From assembly GCA_965116115.1 (NCBI GenBank), contig OZ220486.1:806001-870000 (forward strand): DNA of 64,000 nucleotides. Direction: 5' to 3'. Positions within the stretch are counted from its first letter, which is position 1. The number at the start of each line of letters is the position of its first letter. Below the pieces are notes generated by a model. It did not search any database. It saw only the letters and a program-made list of their open reading frames with translations, and was not told the DNA's origin. Shown in pieces: positions 34,991-44,353 of the stretch. The position numbers and the translations under genes are program-made. Source of the DNA: JAPOXR01 sp965116115. Its GTDB lineage: Bacteria > Pseudomonadota > Alphaproteobacteria > Rhodobacterales > Rhodobacteraceae.

Positions 34991-36337
34991 ATGTCTGTAC
35001 ATATAGAAGAAATCGCGCGGAAATTATTGAAAGAGGCGAAGAATGCCGGCGCGGATGGCGCTGACACGGTGGTGACTGACGCCGATTCCGTTGACATAGA
35101 AATCCGTGACGGCAAGCTGGAACATGTTGAGCGGTCCGAAGGCGCCGATGCCGGCCTCAGAGTCTTGATCGGCCGCCGGCAGGCGTGTGTGGCAGGTTCC
35201 GATCTGTCCCGGGAATCGCTTGCCGCGATGGCGGAGCAGGCCGTGGCCATGGCGCGCGTGGCTCCCGAAGACCCTTATTCGGGCTTGGCCGAATCGGATC
35301 AATTGGCGGAGAACACTGAATCAGGCGGTCTGGAACTGTTTGACCCCGCGGGTCAAACCAGCCTTGAGCGGCTTAAGGAAATGGCCTCCGAGGCCGAAGC
35401 GGCGGCTCTTGCCGTTAAAGGCGTCGCCCGGACCGAGTCGGCTTCCGCAGGCAGCGGGACGCAGGCAGTGTGCATTGCCGCAAGCAACGGATTTTCCGCG
35501 GCCTTCCGGCGGAGCGGAGCATCAGTTTCCTGTGCGGTGATCTCGGGAAGCGGACTGGACATGGAGGTCGACTATTGCTTTGAGAGCCGCGTGTTCGCCT
35601 CGGATCTGCCTGAATCCTCTCACATTGGAACGGTTGCCGGAAAGCGCGCTGCGGCCCGCGCCGGTCCATCCCGTCCGCCGACGGGAGCATTCCCGGTTAT
35701 ATTTGACGAAAGGGTCTCAAGCAGTCTCGTCGGGCATCTCCTTTCCGCAATCAACGGAGCCGCGGTCGCCCGCGGATCAAGCTGGCTGCTGAACGCGGTC
35801 GGCAGCCAGATTCTGCCCGAAAATATTTCACTTTTCGAAGATCCCCTGTTGCCGCGGCATCAGGCGTCAAAACCGTTTGATGCGGAAGGACTGCCAACCG
35901 CCAAAAAGAGCTTGGTGAAGGATGGAATCCTGAAGGGATGGGTTCTGGATCTGGCGGCAGCCCGCAAACTCGGCTTGGAGAGCACGGGCAACGCCAGCCG
36001 CGGCGCGGCTTCGGCGCCGAGCCCCGGCGTGACAAACATCATGCTGCCCGATGGAGACAAAAGCCGGGAAGAGTTGGTCGCCGAGATGGGAACGGGTCTG
36101 ATTGTCACATCTCTGATCGGGTCCACAATCAACCCGACGACTGGTGATTATTCGCGCGGCGCGTCAGGTTTCTGGGTTGAGAAAGGCGCCGTCATCGGTC
36201 CTGTGTCGGAATTCACGGTCGCCGGCAATCTGCGGCAGTTCCTGAAGACCGTGATCGCGGCGAATGACTCGCGGCATTTCCGCAGGTTCCGTGTTCCCAG
36301 CCTCCTGGTTGAAGGACTGACCATCGCCGGAGCGTAG
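34991..36337 (+). CDS. pmbA: PmbA/TldE metallopeptidase-like subunit
   Basis: A 448-residue member of the TldD/PmbA family. Typical segments are GADGADTVVTDADSVDIEIR, LEHVERSEGADAGLRVLIGR, SAAFRRSGASVSCAVISGS, GAFPVIFDERVSSSLVGHLL, GNASRGAASAPSPGVTNIML and GASGFWVEKGAVIGPVSEFT. The HExxxH zinc site of TldD is absent, so this is the non-catalytic TldE/PmbA half, which needs a TldD partner encoded elsewhere. The pair degrades unfolded peptides and matures some RiPPs. ATG 34991 has AGGA 6 nt upstream. Confidence 0.88.
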   Translation: MSVHIEEIARKLLKEAKNAGADGADTVVTDADSVDIEIRDGKLEHVERSEGADAGLRVLIGRRQACVAGSDLSRESLAAMAEQAVAMARVAPEDPYSGLAESDQLAENTESGGLELFDPAGQTSLERLKEMASEAEAAALAVKGVARTESASAGSGTQAVCIAASNGFSAAFRRSGASVSCAVISGSGLDMEVDYCFESRVFASDLPESSHIGTVAGKRAAARAGPSRPPTGAFPVIFDERVSSSLVGHLLSAINGAAVARGSSWLLNAVGSQILPENISLFEDPLLPRHQASKPFDAEGLPTAKKSLVKDGILKGWVLDLAAARKLGLESTGNASRGAASAPSPGVTNIMLPDGDKSREELVAEMGTGLIVTSLIGSTINPTTGDYSRGASGFWVEKGAVIGPVSEFTVAGNLRQFLKTVIAANDSRHFRRFRVPSLLVEGLTIAGA

Positions 36338-36627
36338 CATGCGCAAGTCAATGCAGCGAAAACCAATGCAACAGCAGTGAATGCGCAGCAAGCTGAAACG
36401 CGCTGGATCGAACAATGATTGCCGGCTGGAGGTCATCAGGGCCGCCGTGCGCGGCGCAGGCGGGAATGAAAACAGGCAGAAACGACAGCCTTGGAGTCAG
36501 TCGATGAGTTGATTTACATTGGTCCGGATGTCTGCGATAATCACGACATTGACACCAGCGTGAAGTGACTTGGCGGCGAGCGGCTTCGGCATGCGGCTCG
36601 GTTACGGGCTACCAAGAGAATACAGCC

Positions 36628-37434
36628 ATGAAACATCCTGCTTTGAATGAAGGGGCCGTAGCCGTCATTACCGGCGCGGCCTCGGGTATCGGCTTGGCCA
36701 CGGCGCAGGCCTTATCGCGCCGCGGGCTCAGCGTCGTCTTGGCCGATCTTGAGATGGAAAAACTTCGGGACGCCGCAGCTACGCTCGGCGGCCCGACGCT
36801 GTGTCAAGCCGTGGATGTCTCGGACCCGGAGGCAGCAGCAGCGCTAGCTGATGCCAGCTTTACGGAATTCGGGCGCGTTGATCTTCTCATGAACAACGCT
36901 GCCAGGCGGGTGGCCGGGGGCGACAGCGAAGAGCTTGCAGACTGGCGGCGCACGATGGAGGTCAACTTTTGGGCGGCTGTGCTGGCTGAACGCGCGTTTC
37001 TGCCGCGAATGGCCGGGACTGGCCGTCCGGGGATCATCCTGAACACCGGCTCCAAACAGGGCATCACCAATCCGCCGGGGAACATGATTTACAATGTCAC
37101 GAAATCTGCGCTCAAAACCTATACTGAACAGCTCCAGCATCAGCTGCGGAACACTGCCGGCTGCCGGATCACGGCGCATCTTTTGGTCCCGGGTTTTACG
37201 ATCACCGGTCCGCACAAGCCGGATCCCGGCGGCTGGATGCCTGATCAAGTGGCGGCTCATCTCCTGCCGAGGCTCGAACGCGGAGATTTCTACATCATCT
37301 GCCCGGATAACGAGGTCACGCCCGAGATGGATGCGAAACGCATGGCTTGGGCCGCCGGTGACATGATTGAGAACCGTCCGGCGCTGTCCCGCTGGCATCC
37401 CGAATGGACGGATGCATTCAAGTCGCAGCTATGA
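36628..37434 (+). CDS. Short-chain dehydrogenase/reductase
   Basis: A 268-residue classical SDR. The cofactor motif is VITGAASGIGLATAQ (TGAASGIG at 15-22), with NNAARR near residue 90, the catalytic Ser region ILNTGSKQG and the catalytic YNVTK near residues 155-159. The Asp after the second strand (VVLADLEMEKL) suggests NAD rather than NADP. The substrate is unknown. ATG 36628 follows an AAGAGAA ribosome binding site. It stands alone, with 290 bp before it and 387 bp after it lacking genes. Confidence 0.85.
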   Translation: MKHPALNEGAVAVITGAASGIGLATAQALSRRGLSVVLADLEMEKLRDAAATLGGPTLCQAVDVSDPEAAAALADASFTEFGRVDLLMNNAARRVAGGDSEELADWRRTMEVNFWAAVLAERAFLPRMAGTGRPGIILNTGSKQGITNPPGNMIYNVTKSALKTYTEQLQHQLRNTAGCRITAHLLVPGFTITGPHKPDPGGWMPDQVAAHLLPRLERGDFYIICPDNEVTPEMDAKRMAWAAGDMIENRPALSRWHPEWTDAFKSQL

Positions 37435-37821
37435 TATGACCGGCCAAGGCTGGAATTGCCTGCGCCCGCCGCGCACCGATCATGGCGAGATGCCGCCTGA
37501 CGCGCCTGCGGGGGTCTCGCTGCCCGCGATGATGATGTCCTCGCCATGGGACGCGCCGCCGGTTTCCGCAGATCCGCCGGACAAACCGCTGCCCGTCCGC
37601 CCGGATGCTTCAACGGAGATACGAAAATCTGACTCGCCACCGCGGACATCGAGGACTTGGATGCAACATAGTGTTGAAATGCAAGCCCGCGGGCAATCCG
37701 GTCCTGTTGTCCCCCGGATTAAACGCAGGGGCAGCCGAAGGAGAAAATACAACGGCGGATTTCGGCTGACGCATGCGGTTGTCCGCAGGCGCTTTCGGTT
37801 CGAAAGCGCGTGAACGGGGCG
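37435..37821. other. No recognisable gene before the DUF4170-waaA-lpxK operon
   Basis: Both strands have open frames (37367-37813 plus, 37480-37941 minus), but neither resembles a known family. Relatives often carry a cysQ gene in this position; I cannot identify one here. Confidence 0.45.
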
Positions 37822-38067
37822 ATGAAGAAGCGGCTGCATCTGGTATTCGGCGGAGAGCTTGTTGATCCGTCGGAGAGCAGATTTAAGGATATCGAAGCGG
37901 TCGAAATCGTCGGCCTCTTCCCAGACTATCAGTCGGCCCACGATGCTTGGCAGGAGGCTTCGCAGCGTTCTGTGGACAACGCGCTGATGCGTTATTTCAT
38001 TGCCAGGCTCAGCCGTCTGATCGATGAAGGCAAAGCCGAAGGCGGCACCGAGGAGCTTGGCGGCTGA
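37822..38067 (+). CDS. DUF4170 protein
   Basis: An 81-residue cytosolic protein (MKKRLHLVFGGELVD, VEIVGLFPDYQSAHDAWQEA, RSVDNALMRYFIARLSRL) that matches DUF4170, a small alphaproteobacterial family normally found just upstream of waaA. ATG 37822 was preferred to GTG 37810 because the family starts there. Its role is unknown; it precedes waaA by 6 nt. Confidence 0.85.
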   Translation: MKKRLHLVFGGELVDPSESRFKDIEAVEIVGLFPDYQSAHDAWQEASQRSVDNALMRYFIARLSRLIDEGKAEGGTEELGG

Positions 38068-38073
38068 GGCCCC

Positions 38074-39378
38074 GTGGAAACGGATTTGGGCGATTCACCC
38101 GGACTTTCCGCCTATCTGGCGGTTTCAGCGCGTTCAGTCTGGCTGGCGCGTCTCTGGCAGCGGCGGCGCCTGGGCCTCGGCAAGGAAGATGCCGGCCGCA
38201 AAGGCGAACGGTTCGGCCGCCCGGGCACCGGACGTCCGCAGGGCCGGCTGGCCTGGTTTCATTCGGCGAGCGTCGGCGAGGCCGTTTCCATTCTCGAACT
38301 GGTGCGGCACTTGGGAAAAATACGGTCCGACTTGTCTTTTTTGATGACCACAGGAACATTGGCTTCGGCTCAAGTCCTGAAATCGCGGATGCCGCCGCGC
38401 ACCGTGCATCAGTTCGTCCCCTACGACGTGTTGCCGGCGGTCGCGGATTTTCTGGAACATTGGCGTCCGGACGTGGGGGTCTGGACCGAAAGCGAATTTT
38501 GGCCCGCTCTGATCTGCGAGTCGCACCGTCGGGAAGTGCCCTTGCTGTGCATCAATGCCCGGATGTCCGCGGCGTCGTTCCGCCGTTGGCGCTGCGTCCC
38601 GGCCATTGCCGAGTCGCTTCTGAACCGGTTCGAAAAGGCGTTGGTTCAGGATGACCGGACCGCAAAAAAACTTCGGCGGCTGGGTCTGTCCGAATCGCGG
38701 ATGGAAGTTGTCGGATCCCTGAAGCGGGGCGCATCGGATCTGCCGTTTGATGAAGAGGCCCGAAAGGATTTCATGCGGGCGCTGGGCGGCCGTCCGCTTT
38801 GGCTGGCGGCGTCGACCCACGAAGACGAGGAAGAGGCGGCCGCTGACGCGCATCTTGAATTGTCGCGCGGCAGAGACAGTCTGCTGCTGGTGATCGTGCC
38901 GAGGCATCCGGAACGGGCTCCCCGCATTGCGGAAAAACTCCGTTCGAGGGGAATTCAAGTTTCGCTCCGTTCGCAGGCGGGGGTCCCTCGGCCTTCTGAT
39001 CAGATTTTCATCGCCGACACATTCGGCGAACTGGGACTCTGGTACAGGGTTTCGCCGGTCAGTTTCATCGGCGGATCCTTGGCCGAGTCCGGCGGCCACA
39101 ATCCATTTGAGCCGGCCCGCCTCGGGTCGGCGATCGTGCATGGCCCGAACGTGGCCAATTTCGCCGGTGAATTCGGCGAATTGGCAGCGCTCGGCGCAGC
39201 GGTTCCGGCAGAGTCTCCGGACGGGCTCGCGGCGGCGGTCGAATATGCGCTCCAGCCTGAAAACACGGCGAAACTGACGGCTGCCGCCGCCGGATTGTCT
39301 GAGGGCGGCGACCGTGTCACGGCCTATTCCGCCTCAGTGATACTGCGGTATCTCCCTCAGCCTCCGCCGGCGGCATGA
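38074..39378 (+). CDS. waaA: 3-deoxy-D-manno-octulosonic acid (Kdo) transferase
   Basis: A 434-residue GT-B glycosyltransferase. The N-terminal LAWFHSASVGEAVSILELVR contains the catalytic Glu. Further family parts are FLMTTGTLASAQVL, HQFVPYDVLPAVADFLEHWR, VWTESEFWPALICESHRREV and LCINARMSAASFRRW. In the C-domain are FIADTFGELGLWYRVSPVSF and GGSLAESGGHNPFEPARLGS, which bind CMP-Kdo. WaaA adds Kdo to lipid IVA on the cytoplasmic face of the inner membrane. The usual N-terminal membrane anchor is weak. GTG 38074 is the only suitable start, and the gene overlaps lpxK by 4 nt. Confidence 0.92.
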   Translation: METDLGDSPGLSAYLAVSARSVWLARLWQRRRLGLGKEDAGRKGERFGRPGTGRPQGRLAWFHSASVGEAVSILELVRHLGKIRSDLSFLMTTGTLASAQVLKSRMPPRTVHQFVPYDVLPAVADFLEHWRPDVGVWTESEFWPALICESHRREVPLLCINARMSAASFRRWRCVPAIAESLLNRFEKALVQDDRTAKKLRRLGLSESRMEVVGSLKRGASDLPFDEEARKDFMRALGGRPLWLAASTHEDEEEAAADAHLELSRGRDSLLLVIVPRHPERAPRIAEKLRSRGIQVSLRSQAGVPRPSDQIFIADTFGELGLWYRVSPVSFIGGSLAESGGHNPFEPARLGSAIVHGPNVANFAGEFGELAALGAAVPAESPDGLAAAVEYALQPENTAKLTAAAAGLSEGGDRVTAYSASVILRYLPQPPPAA

Positions 39379-40424
39379 GGCAGCCGGAATTCTGGTACCG
39401 TCCGCAAGGGCTGTTATCCCGGTTCCTCTCGCCTCTCGGGGCATTGTATTCCGCCGCGGTCAGGAGGCGGCTGAAAGCGGGGCCGCGCATCCGGGCCGAA
39501 ATACCTGTCATCTGCATCGGCAATCTGAATGTCGGCGGCAGCGGAAAAACGCCCGCGGCGATGGCGCTTGCCGAACGGCTGCTCGAACTCGGACACCGTC
39601 CGCACTTCCTTTCACGCGGTTACGGGGGTTTTGAAAAGGGCCCCCTGCGGGTTGATCCCAGCCGCCACGACTCCGCCGCTGTCGGCGATGAGCCTTTGCT
39701 GCTGGCGGCCTGCGCTCCGGCCTGGGTGGCGCGGGACAGGGCGGCGGCGGCTGCCGAGGCCGCCGCCGCCGGAGCGACAGCGGCGATTCTGGACGATGGC
39801 CATCAGAATTCTTCGCTTGTCCACGATTTTTCAATAGTCGTGGCGGACGCGCGGCGCGGCTTCGGCAACGGGATGGTTCTGCCCGCGGGTCCGCTGCGCG
39901 AGCCGGTCAAGTCAGGTCTGGCCCGCGCGGATCTTCTTCTGCTGGTCGGCGGCGATCCGGCCCGCACCCGGTTTCTCGAATACTGGCGTGAAAGTGTTCC
40001 GGCCCCGATCGCATTCGCGGGCGTTCGGCCAGTCAAGACCGGAATCCGGTGGAAGGGAATGCGCGTCGTGGCTTTCGCGGGAATCGCCGACCCGGAGAAG
40101 TTTTTCCATATTCTCAGAGAACTCGGCGCGGATATCGCTCAGCAAATCCCGCTTTCCGACCACGCGCCCCTCAGCGAAAGATTGCTGCGGAGACTGGCGG
40201 CCGCCGCGGCTTCAGAAGACGCGGCGCTTGTCACCACGGAAAAAGACGCCGCCAGGCTTCCCGGAGGCTGGAGGACGCGGATCCTGTCGCTGCCGGTGCG
40301 GCTGCATATTGAGAACTGGGGCGAGATCGAGGTGATTCTGAACAGAATCATGTCCCGTGGGCAGCCAAGCCGGCCCGGTCACTCGCCCAGCGCCTCGTCC
40401 AGCAGTTCCGCGAGCCGTTCATAG
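39375..40424 (+). CDS. lpxK: Tetraacyldisaccharide 4'-kinase
   Basis: A 349-residue lipid A kinase. The P-loop is NLNVGGSGKTPAAMALAERL, preceded by VICIG, and followed by HFLSRGYGGFEKGPLRVDP, VGDEPLLLAACAPAWVARDR and ILDDGHQNSSLVHDFSIVVA, which contains the catalytic DDGHQ. It phosphorylates the 4' position of the lipid A disaccharide at the inner membrane. It overlaps waaA as ATGA and overlaps the convergent DsbA-like gene by 46 bp at its 3' end. Confidence 0.92.
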   Translation: MRQPEFWYRPQGLLSRFLSPLGALYSAAVRRRLKAGPRIRAEIPVICIGNLNVGGSGKTPAAMALAERLLELGHRPHFLSRGYGGFEKGPLRVDPSRHDSAAVGDEPLLLAACAPAWVARDRAAAAAEAAAAGATAAILDDGHQNSSLVHDFSIVVADARRGFGNGMVLPAGPLREPVKSGLARADLLLLVGGDPARTRFLEYWRESVPAPIAFAGVRPVKTGIRWKGMRVVAFAGIADPEKFFHILRELGADIAQQIPLSDHAPLSERLLRRLAAAAASEDAALVTTEKDAARLPGGWRTRILSLPVRLHIENWGEIEVILNRIMSRGQPSRPGHSPSASSSSSASRS

Positions 40425-40993
40425 GACATGTTCGAATGAGATTCACCGTTAATGATCAGCGTTGGAGTGGAATTGACGTTATCCTCATCGCGGTTTTTTT
40501 CCCAAGCCGCGTTCATTTTTTGTGCCTTTTCGGCGTCTCTGAAACAGTCATTGATCGACTCAGTTGACAAACCGGCGGCACGTCCGATTTCCATAAGCCT
40601 CTCGACGATTTCCGACGCGTTTGTCCGCTGGCTCCAGCTGGATTGTTTTTCAAACAGAAGATCGACAATTCCGAAATATTTTTCCGGACCGCCGCAGCGC
40701 GCCAGCATTCCCGCCCAAAGTCCGGGCCGGTCAAAATACACTTCCCGGAACCGGAAATGGATTTTGTCGGTGTCAATGTAGCTCTCCTTGAGCCGGGGAT
40801 AGACGGTTTCGTGGAAATCGGCGCAGTGCGGGCAAGTGAAGGAGGCGTATTCTGTCAGGATGACGCCTGCGTCCGGGTTGCCCAGCGTCATCTCGACCGG
40901 ATCGGAACTGTCCTGAGCCGCAGCCACGCCTGCAAGGCTCAGCGCCACAGCCGCGGCGGCCAGCGGCCTGACATTTATTCTGAATTCAGTCAT
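40379..40993 (-). CDS. DsbA-family periplasmic thiol oxidoreductase
   Basis: A 204-residue protein with signal peptide PLAAAAVALSLAGVAAAQ, followed by a thioredoxin fold with active site TEYASFTCPHCADFHE (C54-P-H-C57) and a helical insert. The cis-Pro loop is NVNSTPTLIING. The CPHC pair is the strongly oxidising DsbA type. This alphaproteobacterial branch (Thioredoxin_4) typically lies between DUF721/mutY and smc, and DUF721 and mutY are next to it here. It overlaps DUF721 as ATGA. Its 3' end overlaps lpxK by 46 bp, which is tight and may reflect local shrinkage. Confidence 0.88.
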   Translation of the reverse strand: MTEFRINVRPLAAAAVALSLAGVAAAQDSSDPVEMTLGNPDAGVILTEYASFTCPHCADFHETVYPRLKESYIDTDKIHFRFREVYFDRPGLWAGMLARCGGPEKYFGIVDLLFEKQSSWSQRTNASEIVERLMEIGRAAGLSTESINDCFRDAEKAQKMNAAWEKNRDEDNVNSTPTLIINGESHSNMSYERLAELLDEALGE

Positions 40994-41553
40994 TGTGGGT
41001 CCTTGTTGTCAAGTTCAGATTTCGCGCAGATGAAATTTCCCAGCTCGGTGAGCGCTTTCTTCAGTTCCTCATCCTGGATTCCGCCAAGCGATTCGGGAGA
41101 TATCCAGTCTGTGGCATGCGCATTCGGCCTCGGCTCCTCGTCCCGCCGCTCAGCCTGAGATTTTGCTCGGCGGCCCTTCCATGACTGGGTGACTCTGATC
41201 CGTTCAACCGCCTTGTATCCGTAAGCGGAGTTCACGCGTTCAAGTATGACCGGCGCGCTCAATCTGACCTGCTCAGCATAGGCGCCTGAGGACAGCAGTG
41301 TCAAGGTCACTTCTTCCCTGCGGGGATCAAACGCGACATTGATCGGCTCCGAAATCGAAGCGATTTCTTCTCCGACCACTTCATGCCAGGACATCACCAG
41401 CTGAGTGGCGGCGAATCCTCTTCTCTCGGCCACTGAACGGAAGCGTTTCTTGACAAGTTCAGCCGCATGGATGAATCCTCTGGCCAGCCTGCCGCCGTCC
41501 TGCCGGCGGAGACCATCCGCCCGCATCGATTCATTTTTCCGAAGTTTTTTCAC
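40990..41553 (-). CDS. DUF721 (DciA-like) protein
   Basis: A 187-residue protein with a DUF721 domain: RRGFAATQLVMSWHEVVGEE, VTLTLLSSGAYAEQVRLSAP and LERVNSAYGYKAVERIRVTQ. DUF721 proteins include DciA, which loads the replicative helicase DnaB in bacteria lacking DnaC, and this may be the role here. The C-terminal third is charged and less conserved. It is the first gene of an operon with the DsbA-like gene and is divergent from mutY. Confidence 0.8.
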   Translation of the reverse strand: MKKLRKNESMRADGLRRQDGGRLARGFIHAAELVKKRFRSVAERRGFAATQLVMSWHEVVGEEIASISEPINVAFDPRREEVTLTLLSSGAYAEQVRLSAPVILERVNSAYGYKAVERIRVTQSWKGRRAKSQAERRDEEPRPNAHATDWISPESLGGIQDEELKKALTELGNFICAKSELDNKDPQ

Positions 41554-41911
41554 GGCCTGAGTTTATAGTGCCGTCTGAACAAATCAACCGCCGGTGAAGA
41601 ATATAGTTGCCGCGCCGAAACGAATGTCGAAGCGCCGGATGGGGCAAAACGAAAGCCGGTTTGAACAGGGAGATGTCCGGTACAGTTTGAGGTAAATTGC
41701 GGCAGATGCCGGCATGTGCGCCGCTCAGAGCCGATGAGGTCAGCCCGGCTCCGGCGCGGCATCGCCGTCAGGGGCCGCGCAGGACTTGAAGTCAATACGA
41801 ACGTGCAACCTGCGTTTATGCCGGCAATGCTGGCCTTAAGCTCTCGGCGGGCATAAAATGTCCGGGCGGGGAGGTCTTTGCGAGTGACAACCCCGATGAG
41901 CCGTGAATTGA
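41554..41911. other. Divergent intergenic region DUF721 / mutY
   Basis: About 360 bp with no family match on either strand. It should contain both promoters. Confidence 0.45.
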
Positions 41912-43036
41912 GTGCGGAGCCCGCTATTGCTCAGCGAAAGGCGCGACGCTGGAGACGGGGCTGTTCCCTGTGATTCCCTGACAATAATCCGGAATCTTTT
42001 GGACTGGTACAGCCGTGAAGGCCGTGACCTGCCTTGGAGGCTGCACCCCCGGTCACGACCGCCGGGCGCGCATCCGGATCCGTATAAGGTCTGGCTGTCT
42101 GAAGTCATGCTGCAGCAGACTGTCGCGGCGGCGGCGACAGAGCGCTATGAGATGTTTCTCCGGCGCTGGCCGTCTGTCGGCGATCTGGCCGCGGCCGAAG
42201 ACGGAGAGGTGATGGCCGCTTGGGCAGGCCTCGGTTACTATGCCCGCGCACGCAATCTTCTGAAATGCGCTCGTCGGATAGCAGGTCATTACGGAGGCGA
42301 GTTTCCCGCAGACGCATCGGAGCTGGAAACGCTGCCCGGCATCGGTCCCTACACGGCCGCGGCGATTTCATGCATTGCGTTTGATCGACCTGCGGCGGCG
42401 GTCGACGGCAACGTCGAACGTGTGCTGGCGCGTCTGTTCGCTGTGTCTCAGCCGCTGCCGAAAGCCAAGTCACGGATTCGCCGGCTTGCGGCTGAACTTT
42501 GTCCCGATGAGCGGCCGGGGGACTGGCTGCAGGGGCTGATGGATCTGGGCGCATTGATCTGCAGGCCGCGGAATCCGAAATGTGAAGAATGTCCCTTGTC
42601 GGCGTATTGCGAAGCCCGGCATCGCGGCCTGCAGCTTGCATTGCCGCTGAAATCACCGCGCAGCAGGCGAAAGATCCAGCGGGGCATTCTGTATCTGGGC
42701 CGGCGGCGGGACGGCGCATGGCTGTTGGAACAGCGTCCTTCCAGCGGTCTGCTGGGCGGCATGCTGGGATGGCCCGGCAGCGGATGGGGAGGCAGTCCTG
42801 AACTTCCGCCGCCTTGCGCCGGCGAATGGCGCACAGCCGGGGAGGTCATGCATTCCCTGACTCACATGGATCTGCGGTTGGAAGTGCAGGTCGCTTTGCT
42901 TCCCATGGAGACAGCTCCCGAAAGAGGCGGTTTCATTCCGCCCGAACAGTTTTGCTCTGACATGCTGCCTGCCTTGATGCGGAAAGCTCACGTAATCGCG
43001 CAAAACGCAAACTTTGAAACAGCGGGTCGTGTCTGA
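41912..43036 (+). CDS. mutY: Adenine DNA glycosylase MutY
   Basis: A 374-residue base-excision enzyme that removes A opposite 8-oxoG. The N-terminal glycosylase domain has VWLSEVMLQQTVAAAATERY, a helix-hairpin-helix ETLPGIGPYTAAAI and the catalytic Asp in AAAVDGNVERVLARLF. The [4Fe-4S] cluster is C-x6-C-x2-C-x5-C in ICRPRNPKCEECPLSAYCEA. The C-terminal NUDIX-like 8-oxoG recognition domain begins near GILYLGRRRDGAWLLEQRPS. GTG 41912 is the furthest start; the family usually begins nearer LLDWYSREGRDLPWR. A 29-bp piece (42712-42740) is repeated exactly at 44354-44382, and IS relics follow directly. Confidence 0.92.
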   Translation: MRSPLLLSERRDAGDGAVPCDSLTIIRNLLDWYSREGRDLPWRLHPRSRPPGAHPDPYKVWLSEVMLQQTVAAAATERYEMFLRRWPSVGDLAAAEDGEVMAAWAGLGYYARARNLLKCARRIAGHYGGEFPADASELETLPGIGPYTAAAISCIAFDRPAAAVDGNVERVLARLFAVSQPLPKAKSRIRRLAAELCPDERPGDWLQGLMDLGALICRPRNPKCEECPLSAYCEARHRGLQLALPLKSPRSRRKIQRGILYLGRRRDGAWLLEQRPSSGLLGGMLGWPGSGWGGSPELPPPCAGEWRTAGEVMHSLTHMDLRLEVQVALLPMETAPERGGFIPPEQFCSDMLPALMRKAHVIAQNANFETAGRV

Positions 43037-43049
43037 GAGCCTGCGGCCA

Positions 43050-43588
43050 GCCCGCTGCTTCCGCCGCGACCGTCATCTTTGCCCCGTTGCCGCCTCGCCC
43101 GCAGCGCTGGCAGTTCCGATGGCTGTCGCCAAGGATCAGTATCAGTTCATAACTGTCATGAGATCATGCAGTAAGGCTCCGATGTTCACCATGCCATTCC
43201 GGTCGTCGCGGCGGCGCAGGAGCGGTTTCCGGAACTCCGGGCCTGCAGTTTCGACCGCGGCTTTCACAGCCCGGAGAACCGCCGGGAGCCAGCTGCGGCG
43301 CTTGATCTGAACACGCTGCCGAAGAAAGGGTATCTTTCGAAGGCGGAGCGGAAGCGGCAGTCGGAACCCGGCTTCGCCGAGGCCCGCCGTCAGCACCCGG
43401 CGGTTGAATCGGCGATCAGCTGTCTCGAACACCGCGGTCTCGACCGGATACGAAGCCATGGCCGCGACGGCTTCGCCCGCAACGCGGCCTCAGCGGTGCT
43501 GGCCGCGAACTGCTGCCGGCTCGGAAGGCTTCTGCGGAAAAGACGGCGGATGCGGAACAGGAAGCGATTGCGACGACGCGCCGCCTGA
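43050..43588 (+). pseudogene. ISNCY-like transposase C-terminal relic, copy 2
   Basis: The frame ending at TGA 43586-43588 reads RACSFDRGFHSPENRREPAA, then NTLPKKGYLSKAERKRQSEP, ARRQHPAVESAISCLEHRGL and LAANCCRLGRLLRKRRRM. This is the DDE-type core end and C-terminus of an ISNCY-like transposase. Upstream (MAVAKDQYQFI at about 43120-43150) is the same element in another frame. The N-terminal two thirds are missing. Copy 1 is at 5584-5819. Confidence 0.65.
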
Positions 43589-44006
43589 CCTCTCCCTTCA
43601 TCGAAATAACGGCTTTCTCCCGGATCTTTCAACCTGGGAGCGGTCAGACGTGCTCCGGCGGCTGGTCAGTTCAGTGCTGACAATCAATTCCCGCCGTCCG
43701 GCGTGCTTCAGAAGCCCGGATCCGGGGCGGATCCGCCGCCGGATGGCGTCCGGCCGCACCGAGCCGCCGCCGGACGCCGCCGAAAACCCATAACCAATTG
43801 AATTCAAAGAGTGATTCACGGCTTTCAGGAAACGAAGATTTTCCTGTCTTCATCAGATTCAAGCTGATTCTGACCTGAACGGGCAATCACAACATCGCAA
43901 TTGATGATTCTTCGTTCCTCATATATCGTAATTTTTCTCATATAGTCAGTATGTTACAGGTTTTCTGACAGACACTGAATATATTTACAGGATCGCGTCC
44001 GGGCGG
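43589..44006. other. AT-rich stretch without a gene
   Basis: The part from about 43850 to 43985 is markedly AT-rich compared with the chromosome around it. It lies downstream of the minus-strand coiled-coil gene. No family match was found. Confidence 0.45.
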
Positions 44007-44267
44007 TCAAAACATTCCTTGGATCACGTCCTTCATCTGCGGCAGGATCAGGACCGCGAGGATTGCCGCTCCGATGGCCTTCATCCATTTGAGATCGTTT
44101 TTCAGCGCGGCGATCTCCGCCTTGGTCTCGCCGTGATCCCGCGCTGACTGCGTTTGCATTGCGGTGATCTCCGCCTTGATCTCGCCGTGATCCCGCGCTG
44201 ACTGCGTTTGCATTGCGGCGATCTCCGCCCGCATCGCGGCGAGCGCGTCAAAAGTCGTGTCTGTCAT
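44007..44267 (-). CDS. Small coiled-coil protein with C-terminal membrane helix
   Basis: An 86-residue protein. ATG 44267 is preceded by AAGGAAG at a suitable spacing, so the longer open frame (to 44540) is not needed. Residues 13-56 form a heptad-like coiled coil containing AMQTQSARDHGE twice, encoded by the 54-bp tandem repeat. AALKNDLKWMKAIGAAIL then leads into a transmembrane helix (IGAAILAVLILP) and a short tail. The layout resembles XhlA-like or DUF1640-like small membrane proteins, but I cannot assign a function. It sits alone among IS relics. Confidence 0.7.
   Translation of the reverse strand: MTDTTFDALAAMRAEIAAMQTQSARDHGEIKAEITAMQTQSARDHGETKAEIAALKNDLKWMKAIGAAILAVLILPQMKDVIQGMF
44107..44232. 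repeat. 54-bp tandem repeat inside the coiled-coil gene
   Basis: Unit one (44107-44160) and unit two (44161-44214) differ at two positions, and a partial third unit follows to about 44232. As 54 is divisible by 3, gain or loss of a unit changes coiled-coil length by 18 residues without a frameshift. Confidence 0.8.
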
Positions 44268-44353
44268 TTTCGACTTCCTTGTCTGACAAACACTATTTAT
44301 GTGGATTGTCACGACGCAAACGGCAAGCCTGTCCGCGCACGTCATCCTGTCGG

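Noticed and set aside
44107..44232. CRISPR-like repeat
   Set aside because: The units are 54 bp, directly adjacent without spacers and in a coding frame, so this is a protein-coding tandem repeat. No other regularly spaced repeats were seen in the window.
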